Of a stretch of DNA of 64,000 nt, positions 25,292 through 36,119 are shown in pieces. Numbering within the stretch: the stretch's first letter is position 1; each line of letters starts with the position of its first letter. The notes beneath the pieces were generated by a model. It saw only the letters and a program-made list of their open reading frames with translations. It did no database searches and was not told the origin of the DNA. The stretch is from contig JAAXNY010000006.1 of NCBI GenBank assembly GCA_013420905.1, forward strand, positions 3,968,001-4,032,000, in the 5' to 3' direction. Origin of the DNA: Collybia mongolica (lineage: Eukaryota > Basidiomycota > Agaricomycetes > Agaricales > Clitocybaceae). Made by a program: the position numbers and the translations under genes.

Positions 25292-26249
25292 TAGTCTGGT
25301 TTAATGCTAGATTGTTATGTAAATGTACTCAGTGAGTTGAGCGGTAACCACTAAAAATATCCACACGTACTTGGGTATTTCTATAACCATGGTCCCAAGG
25401 CTAGCCAGATACTAATATCGGCAATTGGCTTGAGTCACCCATGCTGTTGTGACGACTTGCCTCATGCCGGCACCTTGTGGAGTGACGCAGATAAAAATGG
25501 CACAAGAGGAAGACCACTCCCCCGATGACGGACAACTGCTATAAAACTGATTACTCTGGGGACAAAGGTGTCAACCCTTTTTCAAGGTCTTGACCCCGAC
25601 CTGTGCGGTCTTTTGTATGTCTGCAGATCATGTGACTGCTTCCTGGGCCATCATTCGACAACATAGGAATATAGAGCCCTCGGATATGTATCTCAAATGG
25701 CCTTTCATTAGCTTTGTATAAATGAATGACTTTCAAGAGTGCTTCTGAAATATTGAACGTGTCAGTCACATTTCGTGCGAAGCAGATAGAACCTGTTACT
25801 CGCCAAATCCAACATTTTGGAGAACGGAATTTTTATAGCTTTAAAGTAGAAAGCCTATCCAGATGCTTCGACGGTTACCAGAATAATGCCACCATGAACT
25901 TTGTGGGCCTGGATGTTTGCCCTTCATGGTACAGGCGTATCTGACACGGTGAATTTGAGCTTGGAATTGAATGCTGGGTGTGATGAGGTTTTTAGGCGAC
26001 GACAAGAATATACGATTTGGTCGGAGGTGAAAAAGAAAAAACGCAAACACAATGGTGAATTAGCTGTGAGAGAAATACAGGTAAAAAAGTGGAACCGAAT
26101 GTTTATGGGGACGTGTGAACCAGGGCTGTCTAACCCGAAATAAGTCACACGAGAAATTGAAAACGCAACGACTCGGTTGCCGCAGTTCAGTCTGCACCAA
26201 CTTCATTCAACGGACGCTGTCCCTGTCTTTCCCCGCAATCACACTCACC
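25292..26249. other. Intergenic, upstream of Sho1
   Basis: No recognisable gene. A purine-rich stretch (aaaaagaaaaaacgc) lies at about 26031-26045. The final 100 bases, with a pyrimidine-rich tract before the ATG, probably form the Sho1 5' leader. Confidence 0.5.
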
Positions 26250-27480
26250 ATGCCCCCTCGCGGAAATGAAGGCTTGGATTTCACTCCAATTCTTACTCAC
26301 TACCTCTTTCTGTTTACTACAATCCTCGCCGTTGTAAGCAATAATTCATCGTGACGACGCTCGTCGTGCTCATCCACTATTTCTAGATAGCATGGTTTGT
26401 GGCATTTATCGGACAAGCAGTAGCGACTGCGCGTCGTAAGTCAACTTTTCCAGCTATCCCATCGTGTTAACTAAAACTACCGGACAGTCGGTAACAGCTT
26501 CGTTGGTGTCCTGTGGTTCGCTATATTCCTTCAGCTCTTCTTGATCCTCGGCGTCCTTTATACCCTGGCCAGTGACTCCATATCTATGCATCGTTTCCAG
26601 ATATCAGTGTTTGGCTCCATTGCCATCGTCTTTGCTGTCGGGGGTGTCAACCAAGGTATCTTCTCCAAGGAAGCATCTCTCAACGCCATGGGTGCTGGTT
26701 GGCTCATTCTCGCCATGGTCGACATTCTCTGGGTCCTTTACTTCACTTCAGAGGATGACTCCCTATCTCTTCACATTTTCAATTCTATGGGCACTGGCGG
26801 CCTTACTCCTCCCTCGCGGCGCCGCAGGACCCGTGCCCAATCCTCGATACATAACATGGCCTCTGGCAACGGTTACGCCAGCAACTATGCTTCTGGCGGG
26901 GGCATAGGTTCTCATGAACCTTATGACACAAAGATGGGAAGCGGGATGGGAAGCATTGGAGTTGGTGTTAGGAGTCAAAATAGTTTTGGCGCCGCGAGCG
27001 CGGATGGAGGGATGCAGAATAGGAGCCTTGGAGGCGTAGGGAGCATCCACAACACCCCGACTGGAGGTGGGCCGGGATCGATAGGCGGCAATGACACCAA
27101 TGGTCCTGGTTCACCACTCATGGCTGGTATTGGAGCTGGAGGCTCAGGAGGGGGCTCGGTTCCGGATGCTGCACCCCCCCAAGAAGCAAGTTTCTCATAC
27201 AGAGCAAAAGCACTCTACGCTTGTAGGTTTCAGCCGTATGTCAGGTCCTGTTTTTTTCTTCCTCACACTCTTCTTAGATTCCGCTTCGCCCGAGGACCCA
27301 AATGAAATATCCTTTTCAAAGGGTGAAATTCTCGACATCGTTGATAAACAAGGGAAATGGTGGCAGGCGAAGAAAGCGGATGGAGCGATAGGAAGTAAGT
27401 GTGCAGTACTATTATCGTCATTGTTGTGACTCACCTGTTCTCCTCTAGTTGCACCCTCGAACTATCTACAAATTATCTAA
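26250..27480 (+). CDS. SHO1: Sho1-type osmosensor with C-terminal SH3 domain
   Basis: Five exons (26250-26333, 26387-26435, 26488-27222, 27278-27394, 27449-27480) join to 338 residues. Four hydrophobic segments fill the first half: [51 protein letters not shown] and a fourth pair ending [20 protein letters not shown] Gly/Ser-rich linker follows, then a C-terminal SH3 domain: [40 protein letters not shown]. This is the standard Sho1 architecture; in yeast the SH3 domain binds Pbs2 in the HOG osmostress pathway at the plasma membrane. The SH3 ALYDY-like motif is split by intron 3. The start matches the usual position just before the first membrane segment. Confidence 0.93.
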
Positions 27481-27921
27481 AATCCTACAACGCCCATGTA
27501 CCGTTCTAGCTCCGGTTTCCTTACATGAGATATATGACCAGAAATATTTACGACAACCTACGCAGACCACGTTATAATTCTGTAGGGACAATTAGGGTTC
27601 TTCTATCCATTTTCCTCTCGACCCATACACTGGATGTTGCGTTGACCTTCTCCCGTGTAATTGTTCCCTAATTCCCATGCTATTTGCTGTGCCCCGATGT
27701 ATCAACATACCGATTTCCAACTATTCGCAGATATCCTTTATCTATACAGGTTGAAATGATCATCATTCCACTAGCGATCCACTCTGACATACAATAGACC
27801 CAAAAAGATATATTATGCGCTTGCTGGATTGTCGAGTGCTAGAATTGCATTGGTTTACAGAGTGTATCATTGTCACAAACGAACGAAATTGGTGATATTC
27901 CCAAGACCCTACCCCCTACAT
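27481..27921. other. Convergent intergenic region
   Basis: 3' regions of Sho1 and the RING-finger gene. No coding signal seen. Confidence 0.5.
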
Positions 27922-30010
27922 TCAGCGTCTACGGCCCCCACCTCCACTTCCGAGGACCACAAGTCTCGCACCTCTCTTCTTCCGTGCACCCGCACTCCTT
28001 TCTAATTCGTGCCAGGCCTCGTCAACATCCCAATCCTCGACCTCATGTCTAGGTGTTCGTGGCAGATTGCGGCTAGACGGCGTGGACGAATGTAACGCAG
28101 ATGCGAAGCTTCGCACACCCCAGGCCCCCGGGATTTGGGATTGTGTAGACACCCTCGCGGATTCCTCCAACTCCGGTGTCAAGTCGTCAGCCTGAGAGTC
28201 AAGGACAACATATGGCGATGGAAAGGAGGCAGCATCATCCCGAGAAAAACTTATCCTTTCCTTCTCCCGTTCCCGATCTTCCGCTCTTGCCCGCGCGCGA
28301 TCATCTTTCCGGCCCTTCTCCCGCCTGCGCGCTGTCCGCATTTTCAGCGCGCCCTCGAAATTTCTGATCCCCTGATCTCCCACGACGCCCTGCAGATCAG
28401 CTTCAATGAATACCACATCAGTACCTTCAGGCAGGTGCCCTAGGTATTTGCACCGCTTGCGAAGATCATCATTGACAGTGCCTTCTGCGAAAGATTCCAC
28501 ACGGATAGTGATAGTATCTGGGAAAGACGGGTAGCTGTGGAAATGTGCAAGCAGGATCTTGATATCCAGAGGATGTAGATATAAGGGGAGTCCCGATGCT
28601 GCCTGATAATAATAATATGTTGAGGTCGACGGAGGCGGGGGGTTGACATTCCGACGTTGACGAGGAGTATTGCGGTTCGGAGTTGATGCGGGTTTTGGTG
28701 AATCAGTATTCGAGCGAGGGAGAGTTGGCGTGGCGGTCCCCCCTGACTTAAGGGCCAGAAACTCCTCAGGTATATTATCAGTGAATGAGATTTTTTCTTC
28801 TTGACGACGTCGGTCGTGGAAAGCAAAACGTTCCTCAATTTCATGCTGATCTCGAAGCGCCTTGTCGATCTTTTCCGTAAGTAAGGGGGACTCGAGGGCC
28901 GCCGCCTTCGCTATCTGGTTCCGAACCTTCTGTTCTGCACCATCGACAAAAGATATACCAAGTTCATCGTTCATGCTTGCCAGAATCCGGCGCTCGGTAG
29001 TCAAATCGTCAAGTTCTTTCGATAGATCGGAGATAAGGTAAGCTGGGGTCGCAAGCATGAATTTTGAGAAATCGAAGACATCGGGAAGGAAGTGGAATGG
29101 GGCTTGATGTGGTGGAAGGAGGTCCGATGGCCAAGTGTGCGATCGCGGCAGAGCCAGTGTCGTGATCTGAGGCCGCTGCATCAGTCGCATACACATAGTG
29201 GATCCCGCCCGTAATGCTGCGTTAAAGGCAGTGTCTACTGAGGATGAAGACGACGAGGCATTGGGCGTTGCATCATTGCCGGACTGGAAGGGGCCATCAT
29301 ACCATTTGACACTCTTGAGTTGTCTCTCATTTACGGAGTCGAAACATATCGGACACCTGGCCCATTTGTTGTCTGATGTACTGAGGTAATGGAGGATACA
29401 GGGAAAACAGAACACCTGCAGATACATATGGTCAATCCTAAAGACCACGAAGAGTTTCAGTCAGACTGACATGTCCACACTTCGTCATACGCGGGGCAGT
29501 AGGCGGCGACAGACAAATCGGACATGATGCATTCCCTTCGTCATGGTCTATCTCGCCACTCGATGCGGCGGACGCGAGTGCTGACGACCGAGGTATGATG
29601 ACCTGTAGGATATCATGCCATTGAAAGAAACTATTGCGTTACATTAGAACTGATGTTCGATCGAATAGATAATCAATAATAAATACGCACATGTCAGGAT
29701 CCGCAAAGTGCACTGTATAATCGCCTGTCGGGTTCATTACAAACCGATATTGTGCATTAACAAAGCCTATGGGAGATAGGTCAGTGACGATACACAGATT
29801 AGAAGTAATAATTCACAACGTACGTTCCTTGTTCCAGACACCTTGGTGCGTGCCTGTCTTCCTACTCCTCCTAGGCATGTTAGCAGGTGCTCGAACCTGC
29901 CTCGGAGGCAGTGTAAAGTTGAGCAAATGGTTAACATTTACTGACTGCGACGAAGCCATTTTGGAAGTGCGCTTCGGAGTTGTCGCCTGGGTCGTAAGAG
30001 GGCTTGCCAT
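27922..30010 (-). CDS. RING-finger protein of the RNF10/Mag2 family
   Basis: A multi-exon minus-strand gene. N-terminal residues read MASPLTTQATTPKRTSK, then a basic, Pro-rich part with NHLLNFTLPPRQ, then QYRFVMNPTGDY (a conserved RNF10 segment), then the RING: [29 protein letters not shown] followed by WARCPICFDSV. All eight metal ligands are present. An intron falls inside the RING between CGH and VFCF. The C-terminal half includes a coiled-coil-like stretch and a QAASGLPLYLHPLDIKILL block typical of this family. Family members act as E3 ubiquitin ligases in ribosome quality control (human RNF10 targets 40S proteins; Mag2 is the yeast relative). Substrate here is inferred from family only. 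Confidence 0.85.
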
Positions 30011-30211
30011 TGGCGATAGGATGGTTAGTAATACTGTGTAGGTTGCCCGCTCCTCCCCCTAAAAGTTGCACTAGAATAAAAAGATAACAGGGGCCTCCCT
30101 TCCAGTGGGACCTCCACCGCGGATGGAAGCAAAGCTTAGGTTATGTCATGACTCAACGCCACTAACCGAGACACGTGCGACTTTCACGCTTCCGCGACTG
30201 CAACCACGATC
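30011..30211. promoter_or_regulatory. Short shared upstream region of divergent genes
   Basis: Only 201 bases separate the divergent starts of the RING-finger gene and the WBP11 gene, so the promoters must overlap. No clear TATA box was seen. Confidence 0.5.
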
Positions 30212-32021
30212 ATGGCCAAAAAGAACTTAAATCCAGCAGACTCTTATCGTAAGTGCGATATCTTCGTTTGTCAGCTGATTTTACGGTTGTACTAGGAAAG
30301 GCTCAGCGAAAGAAGGAGCTGAAAAAGGCACGGTCATCGCCCTGGTCCACCAGAATAAAAACCATTAACATTGTCTCCTTCTAGTAGAACAAAACAGAAA
30401 GGTCCAAGGCCCGTGACTTCGCATTGGTCAAGAAGAACACCTGGGGTACGACGGCCAATATATATTTAATACTCCCTCTCACGAAACCCATACAGACCTC
30501 GAAGATGAAATAGCACGACTCGAGGCCGATGAGGAGACTTCAGAGAGCGCACGCTTGGCGGAATTGAAGGCTGAATTGGAAAAGATCCACAGGAAAAAGG
30601 AAGAATATGTCGCAGAACACCCCGAACAACGACGACTGGTATACAGGCGTCGGAAGAAAGAGGGGGATCAAGCTGAAGAACCAGTACTATTAAAGAGAAA
30701 CCTCTTCGATAAAAATGGGTTACCGCTACACCCAGAGGGGAGCGTTTACTATAATCCTGTTGCGCCTCCCGGAATGCCATACTTGGAAAGACGTGAGTAA
30801 AGATCATTCATGTAATTTATGATACCGCTGACTTCTGAACCACAGCTCCAGGACCAGGTGAAGTTCATAATGATAACGAAGATGAAGTGGGTCAGTCACC
30901 CATTTGTATACGCTACGGGCGCACGTTGACCTCATGAAGTAGATTCCGACGACTCCGACGAAATTGAAATGCCGGTCGGACCACCCCCAGGTACTGAAGA
31001 GGTTGATAGTGACGACGATATCCCTATGCCCGAAGGCCCTCCTGGCCAGTCAGAACAAGGTGTGTATGTACATAAATCAGCACCGACTTAGGATTTGACT
31101 CTCCATCAAGCGTCGACTTCCTCTCTGCATCCCCAGCCGTCCACAGTTCCATTACCATCCAGACCACCTTCCTCAATGCCTGGGTTACCCCCACTACCCC
31201 CTAGGCTACCCCCACCCCCAGGAAACCGACCACCCGGCCCTCCGCCTCCTGGCTTCCCTATTGGCCTGTTGCCACCACCACCCCCGCCACCCGGTTTCCC
31301 AAGCGGAACACTTCCACCGCCACCACCTCTTCCTCCCGGCTTCATGGGAGTCGGACTTCCTCCACCACCTCCAGGATTTCCTCAGGTTCCGATGCAAGGT
31401 TATTTCCCACAACATGCCCTTCCAATCTTTCCTCCTTCTGGGCTTCCTCTACCACCCCCACCATCTGGGTTCTTTCCCCGGCGAAGTCAATCTGCATCTT
31501 CAATGCAGGATCCACTTTCTACTCTCCCTTACCAAACATATCAAGCTCATCGGGCGGGTCAATCAACCCTTCCATCCCATCCCTCGCTTCCTCCAAACCC
31601 GACGAAGAATGTTGCAGGCATTGTGAATAATGTACGGAAAGGCGATACAAGGAAATCAAGTGCCGACCTTGTGGCTGCGACAGTGTTCGCGGCCCCTCAA
31701 TTGCGTGATTTCAAGAAAGAGGCGACGGCGTTTGTACCGACCACACTTAAACGTAAGAGAACAGGCGCCACTGGTTCTGGGTCATCTTCAAAAATCAATG
31801 CCGCACCCTCTGACCTAGGGGCCGATGCGGAGGTAGTCGTCGAGGGCCCTGCTCGTCCTGACCTCTTGGACACTTTGAAAAGCCAGTTTGGTCCCGCTCC
31901 TCCTGTTTCTAACTCGGCAGCTGCCAAAGGCAAAAGTGAGCCAAAGGCAAAGAAAGTCAAAAACAGCGACTACGAGAAATTTGTTGAAGAGATGGGCGAC
32001 ATTTTGGTCCCAACAAAATAA
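30212..32021 (+). CDS. WBP11-like proline-rich splicing-associated protein
   Basis: It begins MAKKNLNPADSYRKAQRKKELKK, the hallmark N-terminus of WBP11 (Npw38BP), a nuclear spliceosome-associated protein that binds WW domains. Next come a coiled coil (EDEIARLEADEE to KKEEYVAEHPEQRRLVYR), a LFDKNGLPLHPEGSVYYNP block, acidic segments, a long Pro/Gly-rich region around 31140-31470 with PPPPP-type WW ligands, and a basic C-terminus ending FVEEMGDILVPTK. Introns are short; the one after KKELKK starts with GC (30328-30329) and ends tag before AACAAAACAG. No frame break was found. Partners with WW domains cannot be seen in this window. Confidence 0.87.
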
Positions 32022-32146
32022 TTAAATAAATCAATTGTTAACTAGCTCTTAATACTGTTTGATTTCATAAGCGACATAAAACGACAGACCGCTTATGCAG
32101 CCCAATTTTAGTACATACTTGAAAATCATCATTAGGCTCCCAGAAT

Positions 32147-33508
32147 ATGAACATCGAGACGAGCACTCAGAATATTCTACTGCGTCCAAGGCCATATGCC
32201 CAACTCTCAGGGACCCTTCTCCTTCTGCCTCTACTCCCACACCGAAAACCTGTGAAGCCCCTTCCCTCAGAAATATGGACAGTGATCTTCGCATATGTAT
32301 TACAACATGATGGAGGGGAGCCCTCTTTGGCAGCGCCCCTTTTAAGAGTGTGTAAGGCATTTAAAGTCAGTATACCATCCATATTGCCGTCCCCAGCGCT
32401 AGGCTAAAACATAAAACTTCATTCTTTGCAGGAAGTCGCCCTGCCATTGGTCTATTCCCATATCCAAATATCTCGAACAACCACTCTGGAAAAATTCCAA
32501 GCGCGCTTGCATTCTGCCGACCAGAAATGGGACTCTATTCGCAGAATACCATATTCCACACCTGGGAGATGGATTCAGACTCTTGACCTGTCAAACATGG
32601 CCTTCATTGGCCAAGCGCAAGCCTTGCAAGTAGACTCCCTCCTCACCAGGCTTTTCTCATTGTTGCCTTTCCTCACACGGTTCTCAATGAATCCGTCATT
32701 TTTATTGAGCCGTAGGGCAATGAGCTCTTTAGCCGAGCGAGAAGGTGCGACGCACATATGTACCTTGGAAGGGCTCAGTTATGTGTCTCCTCGCTTCTCA
32801 TCTTCTGAGGACGACCCTTTGGTAAAACTGCTCAGGTCTTGCATAAATCTTGAAGAACTAGAAGTCATCGGTCAGGACCCGGACCCTGCAGAACTGGAAT
32901 TCACATTCCAAGATGCTGAAGCCACCCCACCGGAAACATTTATGCCACTAAACTTACTGAAACTCAATACAATATCTCTACTCTCTATGTATACTTCCCC
33001 ACTCATGATGGCTCTCCTATATTCGCCTCTCCCAAGCCTACGAAAACTCACGCTTACACCGTACAACGACATCCCATTCCCTGCATCTCTTGTATCGCAG
33101 TTCATCACTATACATGGAAAAACTCTACGTTCTTTACTCCTTTTTACTCCCAAGTCATGGCCAACCAGACTCCACCCATCCCCAACTACACTTTTAGACA
33201 CATCTCCACATCTTCGACATCTCTCTCTCGAAGCCCCTTTGCCCCATATTACATGCACAGGTACTCATCCTTTGCAAATCCTCTCAATCCCTCGTCCAAA
33301 TGAAGAATTTTGGAGAGTATTCGAGCGCCTCTCACCCCAACTCCCAAAACTCCATGTTCTCCGCATAAGAGATATCCGCTGGCTAAGAAAGGGAATGAAT
33401 TTACGCGCACAGGAAGCTGGTGTTCAAGGAGAAATGAAAGAGTGGAGAAAACGCCTCGCCAGGAGAGGTATCCGCCTCCTTGACGCTGACTGGAACGAAA
33501 ATGAGTGA
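32147..33508 (+). CDS. F-box-like protein
   Basis: Two exons joined across an intron that starts gtcagt near 32369 and ends ttgcag near 32432. Residues about 35-75 form an F-box-like segment (LPSEIWTVIFAYVLQ, then LLRVCKAFK and VALPLVYSHI). The remainder contains hydrophobic Leu-rich stretches (LQTLDLSNM-like, LRKLTLTPYND, LRHLSLEAPLP, LHVLRIRDIRWL), consistent with irregular leucine-rich repeats. Such proteins are usually substrate receptors of SCF ubiquitin ligases; they are greatly expanded in mushroom genomes, with unknown substrates. About 435 residues. The start Met at 32147 is the best of two nearby candidates. Confidence 0.75.
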
Positions 33509-33822
33509 TGGTTGGTGGATCCCATATCATCTGGAACTACGACTATCATGTAATAAATTGTGACAATTCTACAGAACTGCTTATTTAGCCTCTGAACCAG
33601 CTACTTTGCAAAGACACATATTTGACGTTGCTTGGTAAAGACCCGTCCGGATCTACAGAAATTGTTATCCCCGTAGCCGATCTTGACCGTTTGTTGCTTA
33701 CTATGCTCACCAAACGAAAAATTATATCATGAGTCAGTGTCACGCCCAATATCTCCCCGTCCATCACTTGAATCAAGTTCCCGAGTAATTTTCTCTTGTT
33801 CACTTCGATACCCACCCAAATC
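33509..33822. promoter_or_regulatory. Upstream region of the PhzF-like gene
   Basis: A 314-base spacer without coding signal between two tandem plus-strand genes. Confidence 0.4.
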
Positions 33823-34822
33823 ATGTCGACTAAGGTTCCATTCACCTTACTTACGGCTTTCTCAAATGAATTTCAAGGGGGGAATCCAGCAGTTGTCGCC
33901 TTCCTAGATATCAATCTCCCGATGACCACCTTACAGACCATTGCACGCACTCTGGGACAACCCATCGCCTCCTTCGTGTCCCCCACGCCGTTGCCGTCCA
34001 AGGACGAAAAGACTGTTGCGTTCGGGATTCGTTGGTTCACTGCTTCAGATTTCGAGGTACCGCTTTGTGGTCATGGAACAATCGCTGCAGCGAAAGCTGT
34101 TTTTGAAAGATCCGACCTAGTAACCGACATTGTAGATACTGTCGAGTTCCATACGCAAACCTACGGAATTATGACCGCGCGGAAGGTTGAGGGGGGGTTA
34201 TTTGAGATCCAGCTCCCATCTGGGAAGCAAGTTGAAGTTACTGGAGATGAAAGAGCCGAAATCCACGAGAGGGTTGTACGTATGTTTGGGAAGGAGAACC
34301 TGGCCATTAATTATATTGGCAAAGGGGTCGATAATTTCGACCACTGTCAGTCCTCTCACCTGTCCAACCTCCAAAAACTCATGTGTCGCTTGTTCAGGCC
34401 TGTTGATAGAATTAGATGAAAAGGAAGATCTCAAGGGTTGCCGTCCAAACGCACAGGCACTGGTTAGTCACGTTATCCCTGGACAGAGATTAGGACTCAC
34501 TTCTTCGTATTAGTCGGGAAATGGTTTCCCGATTAATATTGTAACCACCGCATCCTCGAGTGGAAAGGAGATTTTTGTGTCTCGAATGTTCGCCCCCGGT
34601 TTTGTTGCTGGGGATGAAGATCACGTCTGTGGCTCTGCTCATTGCGTGTTGACTCCATACTGGTCACAGAAGTTAAACATTACGAGAGGGCAAGAAATAA
34701 AAGCGACACAGGTCAGCCGCAGAGGTGGTGATTTGAAAGTCGTCTGGGATTCCGAGAAGGACATTGTAACACTTAGGGGGGAAGTGACTATTTTGGCGAA
34801 TGGAGAGCTATGTCTTCCATGA
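33823..34822 (+). CDS. PhzF-like (diaminopimelate-epimerase-fold) protein
   Basis: It starts MSTKVPFTLLTAFSNEFQGGNPAVV, the usual PhzF opening with the GNP loop. PLCGHGTIAAAKAVF and GSAHCVLTPYW follow, the second being the conserved C-terminal-half loop. Introns lie near 34347-34401 and 34463-34513. The family isomerises or epimerises small molecules; bacterial PhzF acts in phenazine synthesis, but fungal members have no established substrate. Odd: the NLSETAF motif with the catalytic Glu is replaced by LGQPIASFV, so the usual acid/base residue appears absent. That fits a divergent fungal subfamily or loss of the classical activity. Roughly 300 residues, normal length. Confidence 0.8.
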
Positions 34823-35302
34823 GGAACACGTGACCCTTCTGCGACGCGTCCATTAAACGCGTAATTATACCTGTAGCTGGTCGTATCTAATGTTCTCATG
34901 AGATTCCCCAAGACACAACATTATGTATGATAAATGTGATGTACACGGTTCCTACTTACGTGGGCCTAACATCTACCTGGTCAAAGCTAATCTCCAGACA
35001 CCCACAGTTACCAATTGCTTTGGTCGCTTTGATTTCTCGTCACGAACAATGTATGTCCAGGATACAAGCTTTGATCGGCGGACAGTGCAACTAATTAGTA
35101 CGCTTGTTTTGGCCAGTTTCAATGCGGCAACCGCCACCCTTTCATCGCCCGTTTTTCCCTGGCCATCATGGCCAAGATGTACCATTGTCCTAACCTAGGC
35201 CTATATAAATAGGGACTCTTCATGCTCCCAAACTTATTCCCCCTTCAGATATCCCATTCCACACCATCCTCAAAGCATAATCGCACCTATAGATACCTTA
35301 TC
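34823..35302. promoter_or_regulatory. Upstream region with TATA-like box
   Basis: A 480-base spacer. A TATA-like element (ctatataaatag) at about 35202-35213 lies 90 bases before the ATG of the kinase-like gene. No other gene was seen. Confidence 0.5.
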
Positions 35303-36027
35303 ATGGCAACTCTTGAACTCACTTGGAATCAGACACGCGTAGATGGGATGTGGGCTTGGGATTTGGGAAACGAGCACCTCAGGGCACGTATCATCAGGTC
35401 ATACGGGAAGCAAAGAATACATACCGCGCACCTTGGACCTCTCTGGGGTGAATACTATCCAGGAATCGTCATCCTTAAGACTGCAGAGGGAACCGACAAG
35501 GTTCATCATTTGACCAGGGAGGCAGAGATGTACAAAGGGCCCCTTAAAAACTTGCAAGGCAAGGTCGTGCCGAAATGCTTCGGTTTCTACACCGGGAAGA
35601 GAAATGGGGTTGACCTTGCATGCTTGGTTTTAGAATATTGCTCCGGCCCATGTCCGGTATTACACCTCCAACAGTTCAAGTGTGTGCTGTTCTCCGTTCT
35701 TTTCACTTGAGGGCCTTTACTCATATTCTTTTCAGCGAGCGGGTCATGGTAGCAGCCTGTCGCCTTCACGAAGCCGGAGTTTTCCACGGAAACTTAGTGG
35801 AAGGGAGCCATTTTGTCAAGAGTGACGACGACCGGGTCCGAATCGTCGATTTCTCCACCGCTACCATGCACAAATGCCCCGGAGCGCATCCGGTGCTGAC
35901 TTCCGGAAGTCAGATCGACGCAATTCAGTGCCCAGAATTGGTAAAAATAGAAAAGGTTTTTGGATACAGAGGAGACGCCCAAGCTATGCGGGCAGAGTTG
36001 AAACCTCAGCAGAGGCTTTGGTGGTGA
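35303..36027 (+). CDS. Protein-kinase-like protein, probable pseudokinase
   Basis: Two exons joined across an intron beginning gtgtgtgctg near 35680 and ending ttttcag near 35736. About 220 residues, short for a kinase. Visible: VILKTAEG in the lysine position, HHLTREAEMY as the alpha-C region, VLEYCSGP as hinge, and a catalytic-loop region VFHGNLVEGSHFV followed by VRIVDFSTA. The loop Asp is Asn (HGN in place of HGD) and the metal-binding Asn position is His, so catalysis is doubtful. Related short kinase-like proteins are common in Agaricomycetes. A role is not known. Confidence 0.65.
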
Positions 36028-36119
36028 ACTTCGAGTAACTAGAAGGCGCCCGATCACGACATCGGCACTCCGAGACTCGTTTGTATTTATATCAATGAAT
36101 GTACACTGTATCGCATCAT

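Larger units (their letters stand above)
21935..25510. repeat. Segmental tandem duplication carrying two GNAT genes
   Basis: Two units offset by about 2.27 kb. Shared pieces include promoter sequence (ggccattgt...gctcg...atgttctaatgc at about 22085 and the similar stretch at about 24350), the whole GNAT gene, and a downstream block (about 23412-23500 against 25418-25490, both with gagtcgcc/gagtcaccc and a ccctgtggagt-like core). The spacers have diverged by substitutions and indels, so the duplication itself is not recent. Confidence 0.75.
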
